DNA from: a virus
Length of the DNA: 63,356 nucleotides
IMG/VR virus record: IMGVR_UViG_3300025889_000004
Span: 1 to 63,356 of that record
Reading direction: 5' to 3' (one strand)
Position 1 is the stretch's first letter, and each line of letters starts with the position of its first letter. The position numbers and the translations under genes were made by a program. Positions 8,581 through 15,292 of the stretch are shown in pieces. The notes under the pieces were generated by a model. The model was given only the letters and a program-made list of their open reading frames with translations. It was not told where the DNA came from and did not search any database.

Positions 8581-8787
8581 ATGAGCGAAATCGTATCGAA
8601 GGAAGAGCTCAATGAAGCTCTGCATGGAGACAAGAAGGTGGAGTCGTGTCCGGTTCACGGAGATGAGCCTCCCGCAATCAACGTGGGTGGACTTCTGATG
8701 GCAAAGCATGACCTTGATGGCCGCTGGTGCATCTGCTGCCTGTTGGAGTTCGCAAAGAAACACGGATGCCACCGCCTCACAGCATGA
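8581..8787 (+). CDS. Small Cys/His protein
   Basis: 68 residues. The cysteine pattern CPVHGDEPP ... WCICCLLEF (residues 23-57) suggests a small zinc site. The start lies just after operator 2, and the stop overlaps the next start as ATGA. First gene of a short operon; role unknown. Confidence 0.6.
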   Translation: MSEIVSKEELNEALHGDKKVESCPVHGDEPPAINVGGLLMAKHDLDGRWCICCLLEFAKKHGCHRLTA

Positions 8788-8978
8788 AGAAATACAGAAA
8801 CAAGTCCAAGCACAGCACGGTCGTCACATTCGTCTGCAACGCGGAGCATCGCGTCGCTGAGATGAAGTCTCGGGTCGTGATCTACGAGAGGAACGGCCGG
8901 TACTACTCGCGCAACTCGGTGGAGTTCTATGCCAAGTTCGAGCCGATCGGCGACGATTCGTCGGGACATGACGGTTGA
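8784..8978 (+). CDS. Hypothetical basic protein (64 aa)
   Basis: 64 residues starting MKKYRNKSKHSTVVTF, with one cysteine and several aromatic residues (ERNGRYYSRNSVEFYAKFE), probably a small beta-barrel-like fold. Coupled by ATGA to the preceding gene. No family recognised. Confidence 0.55.
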   Translation: MKKYRNKSKHSTVVTFVCNAEHRVAEMKSRVVIYERNGRYYSRNSVEFYAKFEPIGDDSSGHDG

Positions 8979-9003
8979 TTTTGGATGCTAGGTGTTTAAC
9001 ACC
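8975..9003 (+). promoter_or_regulatory. Palindromic operator 3 with -35-like box
   Basis: TTGATT at 8975-8980 precedes GGTGTTTAACACC at 8991-9003, seven bases before the ATG at 9010. The operator would overlap the ribosome-binding region as well as the promoter. Confidence 0.6.
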
Positions 9004-9009
9004 TTGGGC

Positions 9010-9252
9010 ATGTCGAACGCCAGAGCAGAAGGAAGGACACTGTTAGCACTATGGGTATCACAGCAGCAGATGAGACTGATAGACAGGCAGGCAACCTCTC
9101 AGGGCCTCAATCGAAGCCAATGGGTTCGATTGATGTTGCTCGGAGAAGGTCCTCAAAACACCTTGCCCACATCACGGTCGGCAAAGACCAAGTCAGGGTA
9201 TGGTTCAAGGATGGGGCGCTCTGCTTCAGGCCGAAGCACAAGCGCAAGATAG
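9010..9252 (+). CDS. Ribbon-helix-helix-type DNA-binding protein
   Basis: 80 residues in this frame. LLALWVSQQQMRLIDRQATSQGLNRSQWVRLMLL (about 11-44, quoted here only as the domain extent) has the strand-helix-helix layout of ribbon-helix-helix repressors. Beyond residue 46 the composition becomes unnatural while the frame one base behind looks coding, so either this gene ends in non-functional tail sequence or a shift into the overlapping frame makes a longer protein. With its own operator directly upstream, it is a candidate autoregulator of the GGTGT-WWW-ACACC sites. Confidence 0.55.
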   Translation: MSNARAEGRTLLALWVSQQQMRLIDRQATSQGLNRSQWVRLMLLGEGPQNTLPTSRSAKTKSGYGSRMGRSASGRSTSAR

Positions 9253-9326
9253 AGAAGCTCAGCCTTGGGGCGGCTTACGACGTGGCCTGCGGACAACTGC
9301 AATTCTTCTATGGGAAAGATCATTGA
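9120..9326 (+). CDS. Small protein overlapping the RHH gene (possible frameshift partner)
   Basis: From the ATG at 9120 this frame gives 68 residues. The convincing part is HITVGKDQVRVWFKDGAL through AYDVACGQLQFFYG, a compact beta-rich domain. It sits in the -1 frame relative to the RHH gene and overlaps it by 133 bp. It may be translated from its own start or be the C-terminal domain of an RHH fusion made by -1 frameshifting near the A-rich CCTCAAAACACC at about 9153. Confidence 0.5.
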   Translation: MGSIDVARRRSSKHLAHITVGKDQVRVWFKDGALCFRPKHKRKIEKLSLGAAYDVACGQLQFFYGKDH

Positions 9327-9558
9327 ATCGATGACGAGGGTCTCGCTTAGCGGCGGGAGAGTGGTGCGTGTCTGGCGTGAGGAGACAAAGCTCAAGTCGG
9401 CGTACGAGAACAACGACGTGACTCTGGCCATCATCTCGAACAGCCAGTTGCCTCAGGACAAGCTCGCTGAGCACATCTGCAAGCTGGATCGCGTCAACGC
9501 GGTCGAGGTGGTCGATTACAAAGGAGACGGCGTCGTCTACTATCCGAGCTGGCCATGA
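9310..9558 (+). CDS. Hypothetical protein (82 aa)
   Basis: 82 residues starting MGKIIESMTRVSLSGGRVVR, mixed alpha/beta (VTLAIISNSQLPQDKLAEH; VVDYKGDGVVYYPSW). The start overlaps the preceding stop by 17 bp, and the end overlaps the next start as ATGA. No family recognised. Confidence 0.55.
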   Translation: MGKIIESMTRVSLSGGRVVRVWREETKLKSAYENNDVTLAIISNSQLPQDKLAEHICKLDRVNAVEVVDYKGDGVVYYPSWP

Positions 9559-9785
9559 GCGAACCGCTGCAGTGGGAGGATGTGCTCGCGAAGGGGAACG
9601 AGGCTGGTGTTCCAACCTTCACCACGATCCTATCTGCGATCGTGCTGGAGAACGGCGGATCGATGTCTGTCTCGGTGATGAGCCTCAGGGATCTCGTGAA
9701 GGGCTCCTCCTCATTGAGGCTCGTGGCGGAGGTGGACTCCGGACAGCTGGTGGTCTCGCTGATGCAGGACGGATCGGACAACTGA
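9555..9785 (+). CDS. Hypothetical protein (76 aa)
   Basis: 76 residues starting MSEPLQWEDVLAKGNEAG, with alternating hydrophobic strands (SLRLVAEVDSGQLVVSLM). Coupled at both ends (ATGA in front, TGATG behind). Its size and strand pattern suggest a small partner of the nuclease-like protein that follows; this is inference from coupling only. Confidence 0.5.
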   Translation: MSEPLQWEDVLAKGNEAGVPTFTTILSAIVLENGGSMSVSVMSLRDLVKGSSSLRLVAEVDSGQLVVSLMQDGSDN

Positions 9786-10327
9786 TGGGCTTTAGCGCAA
9801 CCACAGAGAGCGGCAAGGCGTACATCAAGCATGGTTGGGACGCCTGCTCTGCCGTGGAGCGTCATATCATCGAGGGAAAGATCTCCGTCAACATCTTCGG
9901 ATTTCCGGACGAGGAACCCAGTCGGATGGACGCCATCATGGTGGATCGGGCCACCAAGAGGATCTTCGGAACCCTCGAGATAAAGTCACGCAATCTGACC
10001 GAGGAAGCCTTCTCGAAGCGGTACAACATGGAGCTCTTGGTCAGCTTCGACAAACTGCAGAACTCGTACTGGGTGGTGAACCGATTCAGGGTGCCCCACT
10101 GGCTGATGATCTACTGCATCCCGAGCGGGGTCGCCTTCCTGAAGAAGGTGTTCACGCTGGGGAACGGCAGGGACTTCAGGCCTCTGGTCGAGTCCAACTT
10201 CAGGACCAAGACCGAGATGTCTCTGGTCACGCACGCCAGCAGCGAACACAGGGAAGAGGCGCTCTCCTACGTCGACATGCGCGGCGCGGAGCGCGTCCAC
10301 GTGAAAAGAAACGAACTTCCGTTTTGA
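9785..10327 (+). CDS. Putative PD-(D/E)XK-type nuclease
   Basis: 180 residues. The segment RMDAIMVDRATKRIFGTLEIKSR (about residues 42-64) has the D...ExK arrangement of restriction-like nuclease cores: the aspartate in MDA and the E-I-K triad. It lies between an alpha helix (AYIKHGWDACSAVERHI) and a longer beta/alpha tail. Possible roles are host DNA degradation or processing of branched DNA. It ends 11 bp before operator 4. The family is not recognised precisely. Confidence 0.5.
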   Translation: MGFSATTESGKAYIKHGWDACSAVERHIIEGKISVNIFGFPDEEPSRMDAIMVDRATKRIFGTLEIKSRNLTEEAFSKRYNMELLVSFDKLQNSYWVVNRFRVPHWLMIYCIPSGVAFLKKVFTLGNGRDFRPLVESNFRTKTEMSLVTHASSEHREEALSYVDMRGAERVHVKRNELPF

Positions 10328-10351
10328 CTTTGTCACTGGGTGTAATACACC
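10324..10351 (+). promoter_or_regulatory. Palindromic operator 4 with -35-like box
   Basis: TTGACT at 10324-10329 and GGTGTAATACACC at 10339-10351, followed by a second ACACC half (ACACCTC) at about 10355, 11 bp before the ATG at 10363. Confidence 0.6.
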
Positions 10352-10362
10352 TAACACCTCAC

Positions 10363-10689
10363 ATGCTTCCATCCATACTCAAAGGCATTATCAAGGACCT
10401 CAAGAGCGGCATGACCATCAGCCAAGTCGTGCGTTCCAGACGCTGTACCACCAAGGAGATCATCGAGGTCGCCGACAAGCATCTCGGCATCAAGATCAAG
10501 TCGCCCTACGAGGGCCGAAAGAAGGGCGGATGGCCGGTCAAGATCACCGACAAGCAGGTGACCTCCATGAGGAAGGACAAGGCTGGCGGCATGAGCTACA
10601 AGGAGATCGCGTTCAAGTACAAGTGCAGCGTATCCCACGCGAACATGATCATCGGAGGTCGTCGTCGAAAGGACGTGGCCAATGCTTGA
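10363..10689 (+). CDS. Helix-turn-helix protein
   Basis: 108 residues. Two candidate HTH units are visible: TISQVVRSRRCTTKEIIEVA at about 18-37 and MSYKEIAFKYKCSVSHANMI at about 78-97. The rest is lysine/arginine-rich. It could be a regulator or a small terminase-like DNA-binding protein, but it lies far from the packaging genes. It heads an operon under operator 4. Confidence 0.6.
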   Translation: MLPSILKGIIKDLKSGMTISQVVRSRRCTTKEIIEVADKHLGIKIKSPYEGRKKGGWPVKITDKQVTSMRKDKAGGMSYKEIAFKYKCSVSHANMIIGGRRRKDVANA

Positions 10690-10954
10690 ATCCGACTACA
10701 GGACGATCGTCACCAAGGCGGTCGAGTCGCTTGGAGAGCACTTCGACACGGTCCATGTATTCGCAACGGTCCACGACCCAAGCTCTGACGGCGGAACGGT
10801 CAATGTGAGCGCTGGCATCGGAAACTGGCTGACTAGGTACGGTCAGGTGAAGGACTTCGTCATTAGGACCGAGGAACACTCAAGATGCGACGTGTGGTTT
10901 GAGAGAAATGGAAACGATCACGAAGAGGATGGAGACAATGATGATGGAGACTGA
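10682..10954 (+). CDS. Hypothetical acidic protein (90 aa)
   Basis: 90 residues. The N-terminal two-thirds is regular alpha/beta (IVTKAVESLGEHFDTVHVFA; VNVSAGIGNWLTRYG). The C-terminus is a strongly acidic tail (HEEDGDNDDGD). The start overlaps the HTH gene by 8 bp. An acidic tail may mimic nucleic acid, but that is speculative. Confidence 0.55.
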   Translation: MLESDYRTIVTKAVESLGEHFDTVHVFATVHDPSSDGGTVNVSAGIGNWLTRYGQVKDFVIRTEEHSRCDVWFERNGNDHEEDGDNDDGD

Positions 10955-11357
10955 TACCGGAGAGGGCGGACAGTTCCGCTTCAAGATCAACGGTCGCACC
11001 GTCATGGAGCTCACCGAGGAAGGCATCTTCTACAAGGGTGAGCAGGTGGCGGATGAGCATCTGTCCAAGGCGCTCAAGGAACTCGTTCAGGAGATGCAGC
11101 AGACCAAGACCGCAGACGATGTCCTATTCGCACTGAAGGGGGGAGACGCAAAGGTGCGGCATCTGGAGCGTGTCGTCAGGGATCTCGAGGTACAGAACAG
11201 CAGGCAGGCGCTTGAGCTGGCAGCAAAGAACATTGAGATCAAGGAGCTGAAGTCCACCAGCAAGCCATCCGTGACTGTGAGTACGACGTCCGGAACCACG
11301 GCGTGGCACCAGCCGATAGACGCGCTAAGGAACATCGCATTCGGTAGCACCATATGA
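10941..11357 (+). CDS. Coiled-coil protein (138 aa)
   Basis: An ATG at 10941 or 10944 is preferred because GGAG at 10931-10934 is well placed; in-frame ATGs exist from 10908. Residues 10-30 form a small beta unit (FRFKINGRTVMELTEEG), followed by a long helical region (LERVVRDLEVQNSRQALELA) that is probably a coiled coil. The C-terminal TTAWHQPIDALRNIAFGS tail is unstructured. Oligomeric scaffold-like role possible; no family recognised. Confidence 0.55.
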   Translation: MMETDTGEGGQFRFKINGRTVMELTEEGIFYKGEQVADEHLSKALKELVQEMQQTKTADDVLFALKGGDAKVRHLERVVRDLEVQNSRQALELAAKNIEIKELKSTSKPSVTVSTTSGTTAWHQPIDALRNIAFGSTI

Positions 11358-11545
11358 AATCGAAGGTAATCAGAACAGCCGGAGACCGTCGCTTGGACGG
11401 TTTTTACTTCGTCAACTACGAGAAGACCAAGTACGGGCTTCAGGAGAAGTGGGCCTCTCCAGAGCGCTGGAAGAAGATCAAGGAGTACAGCAAGGCGTAC
11501 CACAAGAACAGGCGTCGCAAGAACCGAAAGACACCACCGGCATGA
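11354..11545 (+). CDS. Small basic protein (63 aa)
   Basis: 63 residues starting MKSKVIRTAGDRRLDGFYFV. The C-terminal third is almost all Lys/Arg/Tyr (KIKEYSKAYHKNRRRKNRK), so nucleic-acid binding is likely. Overlaps neighbours by ATGA at both ends. Confidence 0.55.
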   Translation: MKSKVIRTAGDRRLDGFYFVNYEKTKYGLQEKWASPERWKKIKEYSKAYHKNRRRKNRKTPPA

Positions 11546-12045
11546 TCTCTTGGATATGGGCAATGCTGTGGTTCACCTTCGTGGTGAACCCAAGAGGGGC
11601 GACGCTGGTTGAGGGCGACTTCTATCAGCTCAAGGTGAAGGCCAACCGCCCCAGCACCTACCAGTGGTACAAGGACGGCAGGCCGATCCCAGGAGCCACC
11701 AATGGAATCCTCACGATCCACCACATGCTGGAGGGCGATGCTGGTGTCTACGTGGCCACGGCAACGCATGATGGCACCACCATAGAGACGCGCTCCGAGG
11801 TAATCGCCTATAGGCCATTGATCCGCATCCGCATCGACGGAAACATGGTCACGCTGACGCCGCAGAGGTCCGGCTCCAAGATCCACTACACGACTGATGG
11901 ATCCGAGCCCACCACGAACAGCACGCTGTACTCTGGACCATTCAAGGTGCAAAGCTGGGCCGAGCTCAGAGCGTGCATCGGAAACATTGAAATGGATTCT
12001 GTGATCGTAAGAGCAAGGAAGGGATCTGAACCATGGACCCGCTGA
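11542..12045 (+). CDS. Putative secreted Ig-like + chitobiase C-terminal domain protein
   Basis: 167 residues. A hydrophobic start (MISWIWAMLWFTFVV) may be a signal peptide. Residues about 25-95 form an immunoglobulin I-set-like domain with YQWYKDGRPIPGATNGIL and DAGVYVATATH, the W...D-x-G-x-Y hallmark. Residues about 115-145 (KIHYTTDGSEPTTNSTLYSG) match the CHB_HEX_C repeat common in polysaccharide-acting and surface proteins of Verrucomicrobiota. It sits in an early operon away from virion genes, so an exported surface-modifying or exclusion role is possible. Confidence 0.65.
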   Translation: MISWIWAMLWFTFVVNPRGATLVEGDFYQLKVKANRPSTYQWYKDGRPIPGATNGILTIHHMLEGDAGVYVATATHDGTTIETRSEVIAYRPLIRIRIDGNMVTLTPQRSGSKIHYTTDGSEPTTNSTLYSGPFKVQSWAELRACIGNIEMDSVIVRARKGSEPWTR

Positions 12046-12263
12046 AGCGCATTGGACTGTCGAGGGAGCAGGTGGCAGCTCTCACTGGGGCGAAACTGGA
12101 GCAGCCAGCAAAGCCGAAGAAATCTGTTCAGCACATCGTCAAACCCGATGACACAGCGGGGCTGGTGCGTAAGCTCCACAAGTACGGAATGACCACGCGT
12201 GAGATCGTCAGGGAATTGCGTATCACATCCGACACGGTAAGACGGATACTGGCTGACAAATGA
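12033..12263 (+). CDS. Helix-turn-helix protein (76 aa)
   Basis: 76 residues. The C-terminal KYGMTTREIVRELRITSDTV (about 48-67) is a clear resolvase/MarR-like HTH; the N-terminal part has an LSREQVAALTGA segment that could be a second small HTH. Overlaps the Ig-like gene by 13 bp. Likely local transcription regulator. Confidence 0.6.
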   Translation: MDPLKRIGLSREQVAALTGAKLEQPAKPKKSVQHIVKPDDTAGLVRKLHKYGMTTREIVRELRITSDTVRRILADK

Positions 12264-12279
12264 CACACAACTTTCTAGC

Positions 12280-12382
12280 CCACTGAGTGGTGGGTGACCG
12301 CTCGGTTGGTTCTTCCCCCTCCTAAGGTGGCTTCACATAATTGAAGGCTTCGAGAGTGTGAAACCAAGGTCTGGCCGAGCGG
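12280..12382 (+). promoter_or_regulatory. Structured leader abutting a start codon
   Basis: CCGCTCGG at 12298-12305 pairs with CCGAGCGG at 12375-12382, the eight bases immediately before the ATG at 12383. TTGG (12306-12309) can pair with CCAA (12364-12367), and TTCACA (12332-12337) with TGTGAA (12357-12362). A small hairpin CCCAC/GTGGG precedes it. The start codon has no free Shine-Dalgarno, so the structure may gate translation of the next gene. Confidence 0.5.
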
Positions 12383-12628
12383 ATGTTTTGCAACGAACAC
12401 AACTGGAACGAAGAAGGCCTATGCCATCGGTGCGGAATAAACTATCACGTCGACCTGTATCAACAGCTCAAGCGCGCAAGGCTCGAACTGGCAAGGGTGC
12501 TGGAGGAAAACGAGTCCCTAAGGCAAAAGCTGGCGGAGTCGGAGATACATATCCGGAGGATCAGAGCGCGTCTGAAGGAGCTGTCATGCGGATGGTCGGC
12601 TACGACGACTGTATCGTGGGATTCGTAG
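12383..12628 (+). CDS. Small Cys-His/coiled-coil protein
   Basis: 81 residues. An N-terminal CNEHNWNEEGLCHRCG (3-18) looks like a zinc-knuckle. It is followed by a heptad-type helix with many Leu, Glu and Arg (QLKRARLELARVLEENESLR). The last 10 residues are out of register with this pattern because the next gene overlaps. Related in style to the coiled-coil family at 13-16 kb. Confidence 0.6.
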   Translation: MFCNEHNWNEEGLCHRCGINYHVDLYQQLKRARLELARVLEENESLRQKLAESEIHIRRIRARLKELSCGWSATTTVSWDS

Positions 12629-12813
12629 AGCGCTTCGGCATGAATCCGGTCCTCTGCTACGACAAGGAGAAGGTTCTGGCCAAGCTCACCAAGGAGTTCG
12701 GGAATCGCGAAGACGCGATGGAGTGGTACCACTACAACCAGCTGGGGTCCTACGTTGGCGAAGGAACTCCCTGCTTTCTCATAACAGACAAAGACGATGT
12801 CATCGATCAGTGA
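12586..12813 (+). CDS. Hypothetical protein (75 aa)
   Basis: 75 residues from ATG 12586, with AAGGAG five bases upstream. Sequence MRMVGYDDCIVGFVERFGMN through AMEWYHYNQLGSYVGEGTPC resembles a small conserved phage family (GxxDCIxGxVERFGxxPVxCYD) of unknown function. It overlaps the preceding gene by 43 bp. Confidence 0.6.
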   Translation: MRMVGYDDCIVGFVERFGMNPVLCYDKEKVLAKLTKEFGNREDAMEWYHYNQLGSYVGEGTPCFLITDKDDVIDQ

Positions 12814-13045
12814 ACTAACCAGACAGGTGGAAGAGGCCGGACTCTACGATCCGATTCAGGTCGGCGACAAGGTCATCAAGTACACTGGGGACTACACGAT
12901 GAAGGGCACTGTGCTTGCGGTGTTTAACACCAGCGCGGGCCAGAGACGATTCGTGGTCGAGCACAACGCAGAAGCTTTCGGGGGCAAGGGCTACTTCCTC
13001 CACATCTACGGACCAAACAACATCAAGAGAGACACATCACCATGA
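12797..13045 (+). CDS. Hypothetical protein (82 aa)
   Basis: 82 residues starting MSSISELTRQVEEAGLYD, followed by beta strands (IQVGDKVIKYTGDYTMKGTV; RRFVVEHNA) suggestive of an SH3-like or KOW-like barrel. An exact copy of the operator palindrome lies inside the gene at 12919-12931 and encodes part of VFNTS. Confidence 0.55.
   Translation: MSSISELTRQVEEAGLYDPIQVGDKVIKYTGDYTMKGTVLAVFNTSAGQRRFVVEHNAEAFGGKGYFLHIYGPNNIKRDTSP
12919..12931 (+). promoter_or_regulatory. Palindromic operator 5 (intragenic)
   Basis: Exact GGTGTTTAACACC, identical to operator 3, within the coding sequence of the 82-residue protein, 111 bp before the next start at 13042. It could serve an internal promoter or be the only non-functional copy. 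Confidence 0.45.
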
Positions 13046-13305
13046 GCGACACACCCAAGACGGACGCGCTGGTCATCAACATACTAGGCGTCGAGGTGGG
13101 ATACACAGACCTGATCAAGCTCTGCAGGGACATGGAGCGTCAGCTGAGCGCGAAGCGTTCGGCGAAGCTGGGACGCCCGAGGATCCCGCTGGACATCCAG
13201 AAGCAGATCTCTGAGTCGCCGCATACGATCAGTTCAGCCCACCTGGCCAAGGCGTTCCGAGTCTCCAGCAGCACCGTATCCAGATACAGGAAAGTTGTTA
13301 AATGA
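13042..13305 (+). CDS. TPRTD-family protein with C-terminal HTH
   Basis: 87 residues. The N-terminus MSDTPKTDAL and LCRDMERQL belong to a phage family whose members start with TPRTD and continue into an LERELN helix. Here the coiled coil is replaced by an HTH (SSAHLAKAFRVSSSTVSRYR). It suggests the TPRTD module can be joined to different C-terminal modules. Coupled by ATGA to the preceding gene. Confidence 0.6.
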   Translation: MSDTPKTDALVINILGVEVGYTDLIKLCRDMERQLSAKRSAKLGRPRIPLDIQKQISESPHTISSAHLAKAFRVSSSTVSRYRKVVK

Positions 13306-13372
13306 GCTATCGTATTGGTTCACTGAAACCGTCTGTTTTAGCGGTGGCTGAAATGGGGGAAAGGAATGAACG

Positions 13373-13717
13373 ATGAGCGATCATATCGGTGAGTCTAACG
13401 CAATGACATGCCCTCACTGCGGCCTGCCATTTGTCCGCGAGCAGAACTGCATCCGATCGTTTGGATGCGGATCGTCGTTTGCGGAGGCGTTCCGACCTCA
13501 GTGGGCGCGCTCGATGACGTGTCTGGAGATCGAGAACGGGCAGCTTCGAGAGATGTTCCAGAAGGCGAACCTGCATGCGTTGGATCTGGCCGACCGCATC
13601 AAGCGGCTGGAGGAGGCTGGAGGTCAACTGATGATGTGGATTGGAGAGGATATCTCTGACAGCAATCGACAGTTGCTTGAGGACCACTGGAACAAAGCCA
13701 AGGAGGACAAGCCGTGA
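13373..13717 (+). CDS. Zinc-binding protein with coiled coil
   Basis: 114 residues. CPHCGLPFVREQNC and a later C-x-C region (residues 12-32) form a zinc ribbon-like N-terminus. RIKRLEEAGGQLMMW resembles the coiled-coil tails of the neighbouring family. The end, NKAKEDKP, is encoded by the sequence that supplies the next gene's ribosome site. AAGGA lies seven bases before the ATG. Confidence 0.6.
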   Translation: MSDHIGESNAMTCPHCGLPFVREQNCIRSFGCGSSFAEAFRPQWARSMTCLEIENGQLREMFQKANLHALDLADRIKRLEEAGGQLMMWIGEDISDSNRQLLEDHWNKAKEDKP

Positions 13718-14088
13718 AATACCGCAAGAAGCCAGTTGTCATCGAAGCAACGCAATGGTTAAAGAATGGCGACCACCCGAATGACTACAGCAAAACCCGT
13801 GACGGGCTTAAGAACGGAGAGCTGCACCAGTTCACGCCCGAGGAGCGCAAGTTTTACAGATGGGAAGGCGATATCGTGCGCTACTACCGGGAACCGGGCG
13901 TGGACGGCACCACCGAGTGCAGACACTGCTCCGACCTCATGCACAATCACGGCTGGATCGACACGCTAGAAGGTGGTCATATCGTATGTCCCGGCGACTA
14001 CATTATCACTGGCGTGAAGGGAGAACACTACCCGTGTAAGCCTGACATATTCGCAGCAACTTATGAACCAGTGGAGGAGGCGAAATGA
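13714..14088 (+). CDS. Conserved phage protein of the PGDYIITGVKGEHYPCKPDIF type
   Basis: 124 residues from a GTG overlapping the previous stop. The start MKYRKKPVVIEATQW, the middle WIDTLEGGHIVCPGDYIITG and the end YPCKPDIFAATYEPV are the standard layout of a very widespread small phage family of unknown function. Four cysteines and histidines in the centre (ECRHCSDLMHNHGW) add a likely zinc insert not typical of shorter members. Confidence 0.75.
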   Translation: MKYRKKPVVIEATQWLKNGDHPNDYSKTRDGLKNGELHQFTPEERKFYRWEGDIVRYYREPGVDGTTECRHCSDLMHNHGWIDTLEGGHIVCPGDYIITGVKGEHYPCKPDIFAATYEPVEEAK

Positions 14089-14330
14089 ACGATCATATTC
14101 CTGACCCCACGAAAATGATCAACGACACCCCGAGAACGGATGAAGCGCAGTTTGGAACTGGACGGGTCAGTGTCAACTTCGCTTGCCAGTTAGAACGCGA
14201 ACTCAACGCAGCCAATGACCGCATCAAGCGGCTGGAGGAGGCGGGGGATGTGATGGCTCAAGAACTTGTCCGTAGAGAACTGAGAAAGGAAATAGACGAA
14301 AGGACCGCAGCCAAGGAGGCCAAGCCATGA
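14085..14330 (+). CDS. TPRTD-family coiled-coil protein
   Basis: 81 residues: NDTPRTDEAQ, then FACQLERELNAANDRIKRLE, a predicted coiled coil, and the shared AAKEAKP end. The last codons overlap the ribosome site and start of the following gene (AAGGAGGCCAAGCCATGA). Paralogue of genes at 14841, 15694 and 16078. Function unknown. Confidence 0.65.
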   Translation: MNDHIPDPTKMINDTPRTDEAQFGTGRVSVNFACQLERELNAANDRIKRLEEAGDVMAQELVRRELRKEIDERTAAKEAKP

Positions 14331-14560
14331 TCTACTGCATGGCTGGAATCGTACTGCTCACGGTCTACAGCGCGGTACTTACTTTCTACATCATCCTCAC
14401 AATTGAAAAGCACAACATACTGTGCGGAGCTGTTAGAGACCTAAATGACAAACTGTCGAGGTTTGAACGCAGTGATGAGTGGGGTCGCCTTCAAAAGCCG
14501 TTATCCGATCACTACACACTAGGCACTGACCTCGCAGCGAACAAGGAGGCCAAGCCGTGA
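14327..14560 (+). CDS. Single-pass membrane protein (77 aa)
   Basis: 77 residues. An N-terminal membrane segment (MIYCMAGIVLLTVYSAVLTF, continuing to about residue 25) is followed by a short helix and the shared ANKEAKP tail. It may act at the inner membrane, for example in superinfection exclusion; the sequence shows only topology. Coupled to both neighbours. Confidence 0.6.
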   Translation: MIYCMAGIVLLTVYSAVLTFYIILTIEKHNILCGAVRDLNDKLSRFERSDEWGRLQKPLSDHYTLGTDLAANKEAKP

Positions 14561-14844
14561 GTGACGAGACGCCAAGCCAAGTGGATCTAGTCGGCCAGTT
14601 GTACGACGAGAACCAGAAGTTAAACGAATACGTCGCCCAGCTTGAGAAGCGTCTGAAAGCCCTTTGGGACAAGTACTACTCGGATGCAAACTACTACGAA
14701 AAACGCATGTGCGCGTTAATAGAAGCCGGAAACTCAATGTATGAATTTATCAATCCTCCAACACCCTGCATGAGAACAACCAGAATGGACAACCTGTTGC
14801 AGGGATGGGATGACGCGAAGATCGGAAAGGAGGCCAAGCCATGA
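14557..14844 (+). CDS. Coiled-coil protein of the junction-sharing family
   Basis: 95 residues from a GTG start. LYDENQKLNEYVAQLEKRLK is a strong heptad repeat; the end GKEAKP again carries the shared junction. The central part has two cysteines and a NPPTPCMRTTRMDNLLQGW segment. Related in layout but not in N-terminus to the TPRTD proteins. Confidence 0.6.
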   Translation: MSDETPSQVDLVGQLYDENQKLNEYVAQLEKRLKALWDKYYSDANYYEKRMCALIEAGNSMYEFINPPTPCMRTTRMDNLLQGWDDAKIGKEAKP

Positions 14845-15086
14845 TCCACACGCCGAGAACCGATACGGTGCTGGTTGCGTGGGACCTGACTCCTGAGCCA
14901 AAGGTTCTCATTGAGCATGCACGTGAACTCGAGCGCGAACTCAACGCAGCGAATTCCATCATCCGCCAGCAACAGTTACTCGATGAGGAAAACCTCGGGC
15001 TGAGGCAACGCATCAAGCGGCTGGAAATCCACATTGATCGTCTTGCTTTGGAAAGGTGGAACTTAGCCAAGGAGTCAAAGCCATGA
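14841..15086 (+). CDS. TPRTD-family coiled-coil protein
   Basis: 81 residues: MIHTPRTDTVLVAW, then ARELERELNAANSIIRQQQ and LRQRIKRLEIHIDRLALE, ending AKESKP. Closely resembles the protein at 14085 in the LERELNAAN helix. Overlaps the next start by ATGA. Confidence 0.65.
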   Translation: MIHTPRTDTVLVAWDLTPEPKVLIEHARELERELNAANSIIRQQQLLDEENLGLRQRIKRLEIHIDRLALERWNLAKESKP

Positions 15087-15292
15087 AGTACAAGCTCCAG
15101 ATGCTCCCTAATTGCGGTCCAAGAGATGGCTTCTACATCGTCAAGCCGGACAAGAAGATGATCTTGGATGTGAATCCAGTGACCATTGTGAAGGAACTCA
15201 ACAAGCTGCTGCGTGACATCAAGAGCCTTGAGGTCGTGCGCGATAGGTTGCTGGAGAACGCGCTGATCGCAGCCAAGGAGGCCAAGCAATGA
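15083..15292 (+). CDS. Hypothetical protein, first of a tandem pair
   Basis: 69 residues starting MKYKLQMLPNCGPRDGFYIV, followed by PVTIVKELNKLLRDIKSLE. It is clearly paralogous to the next gene. Ends AKEAKQ within the shared junction. The start at 15083 follows AAGGAG and overlaps the previous stop. Confidence 0.6.
   Translation: MKYKLQMLPNCGPRDGFYIVKPDKKMILDVNPVTIVKELNKLLRDIKSLEVVRDRLLENALIAAKEAKQ

Noticed and set aside
12360-12400. tRNA-Ser/Leu-like GGCCGAGCGG
   Set aside because: The bases pair with CCGCTCGG upstream and run straight into a start codon; no cloverleaf forms.
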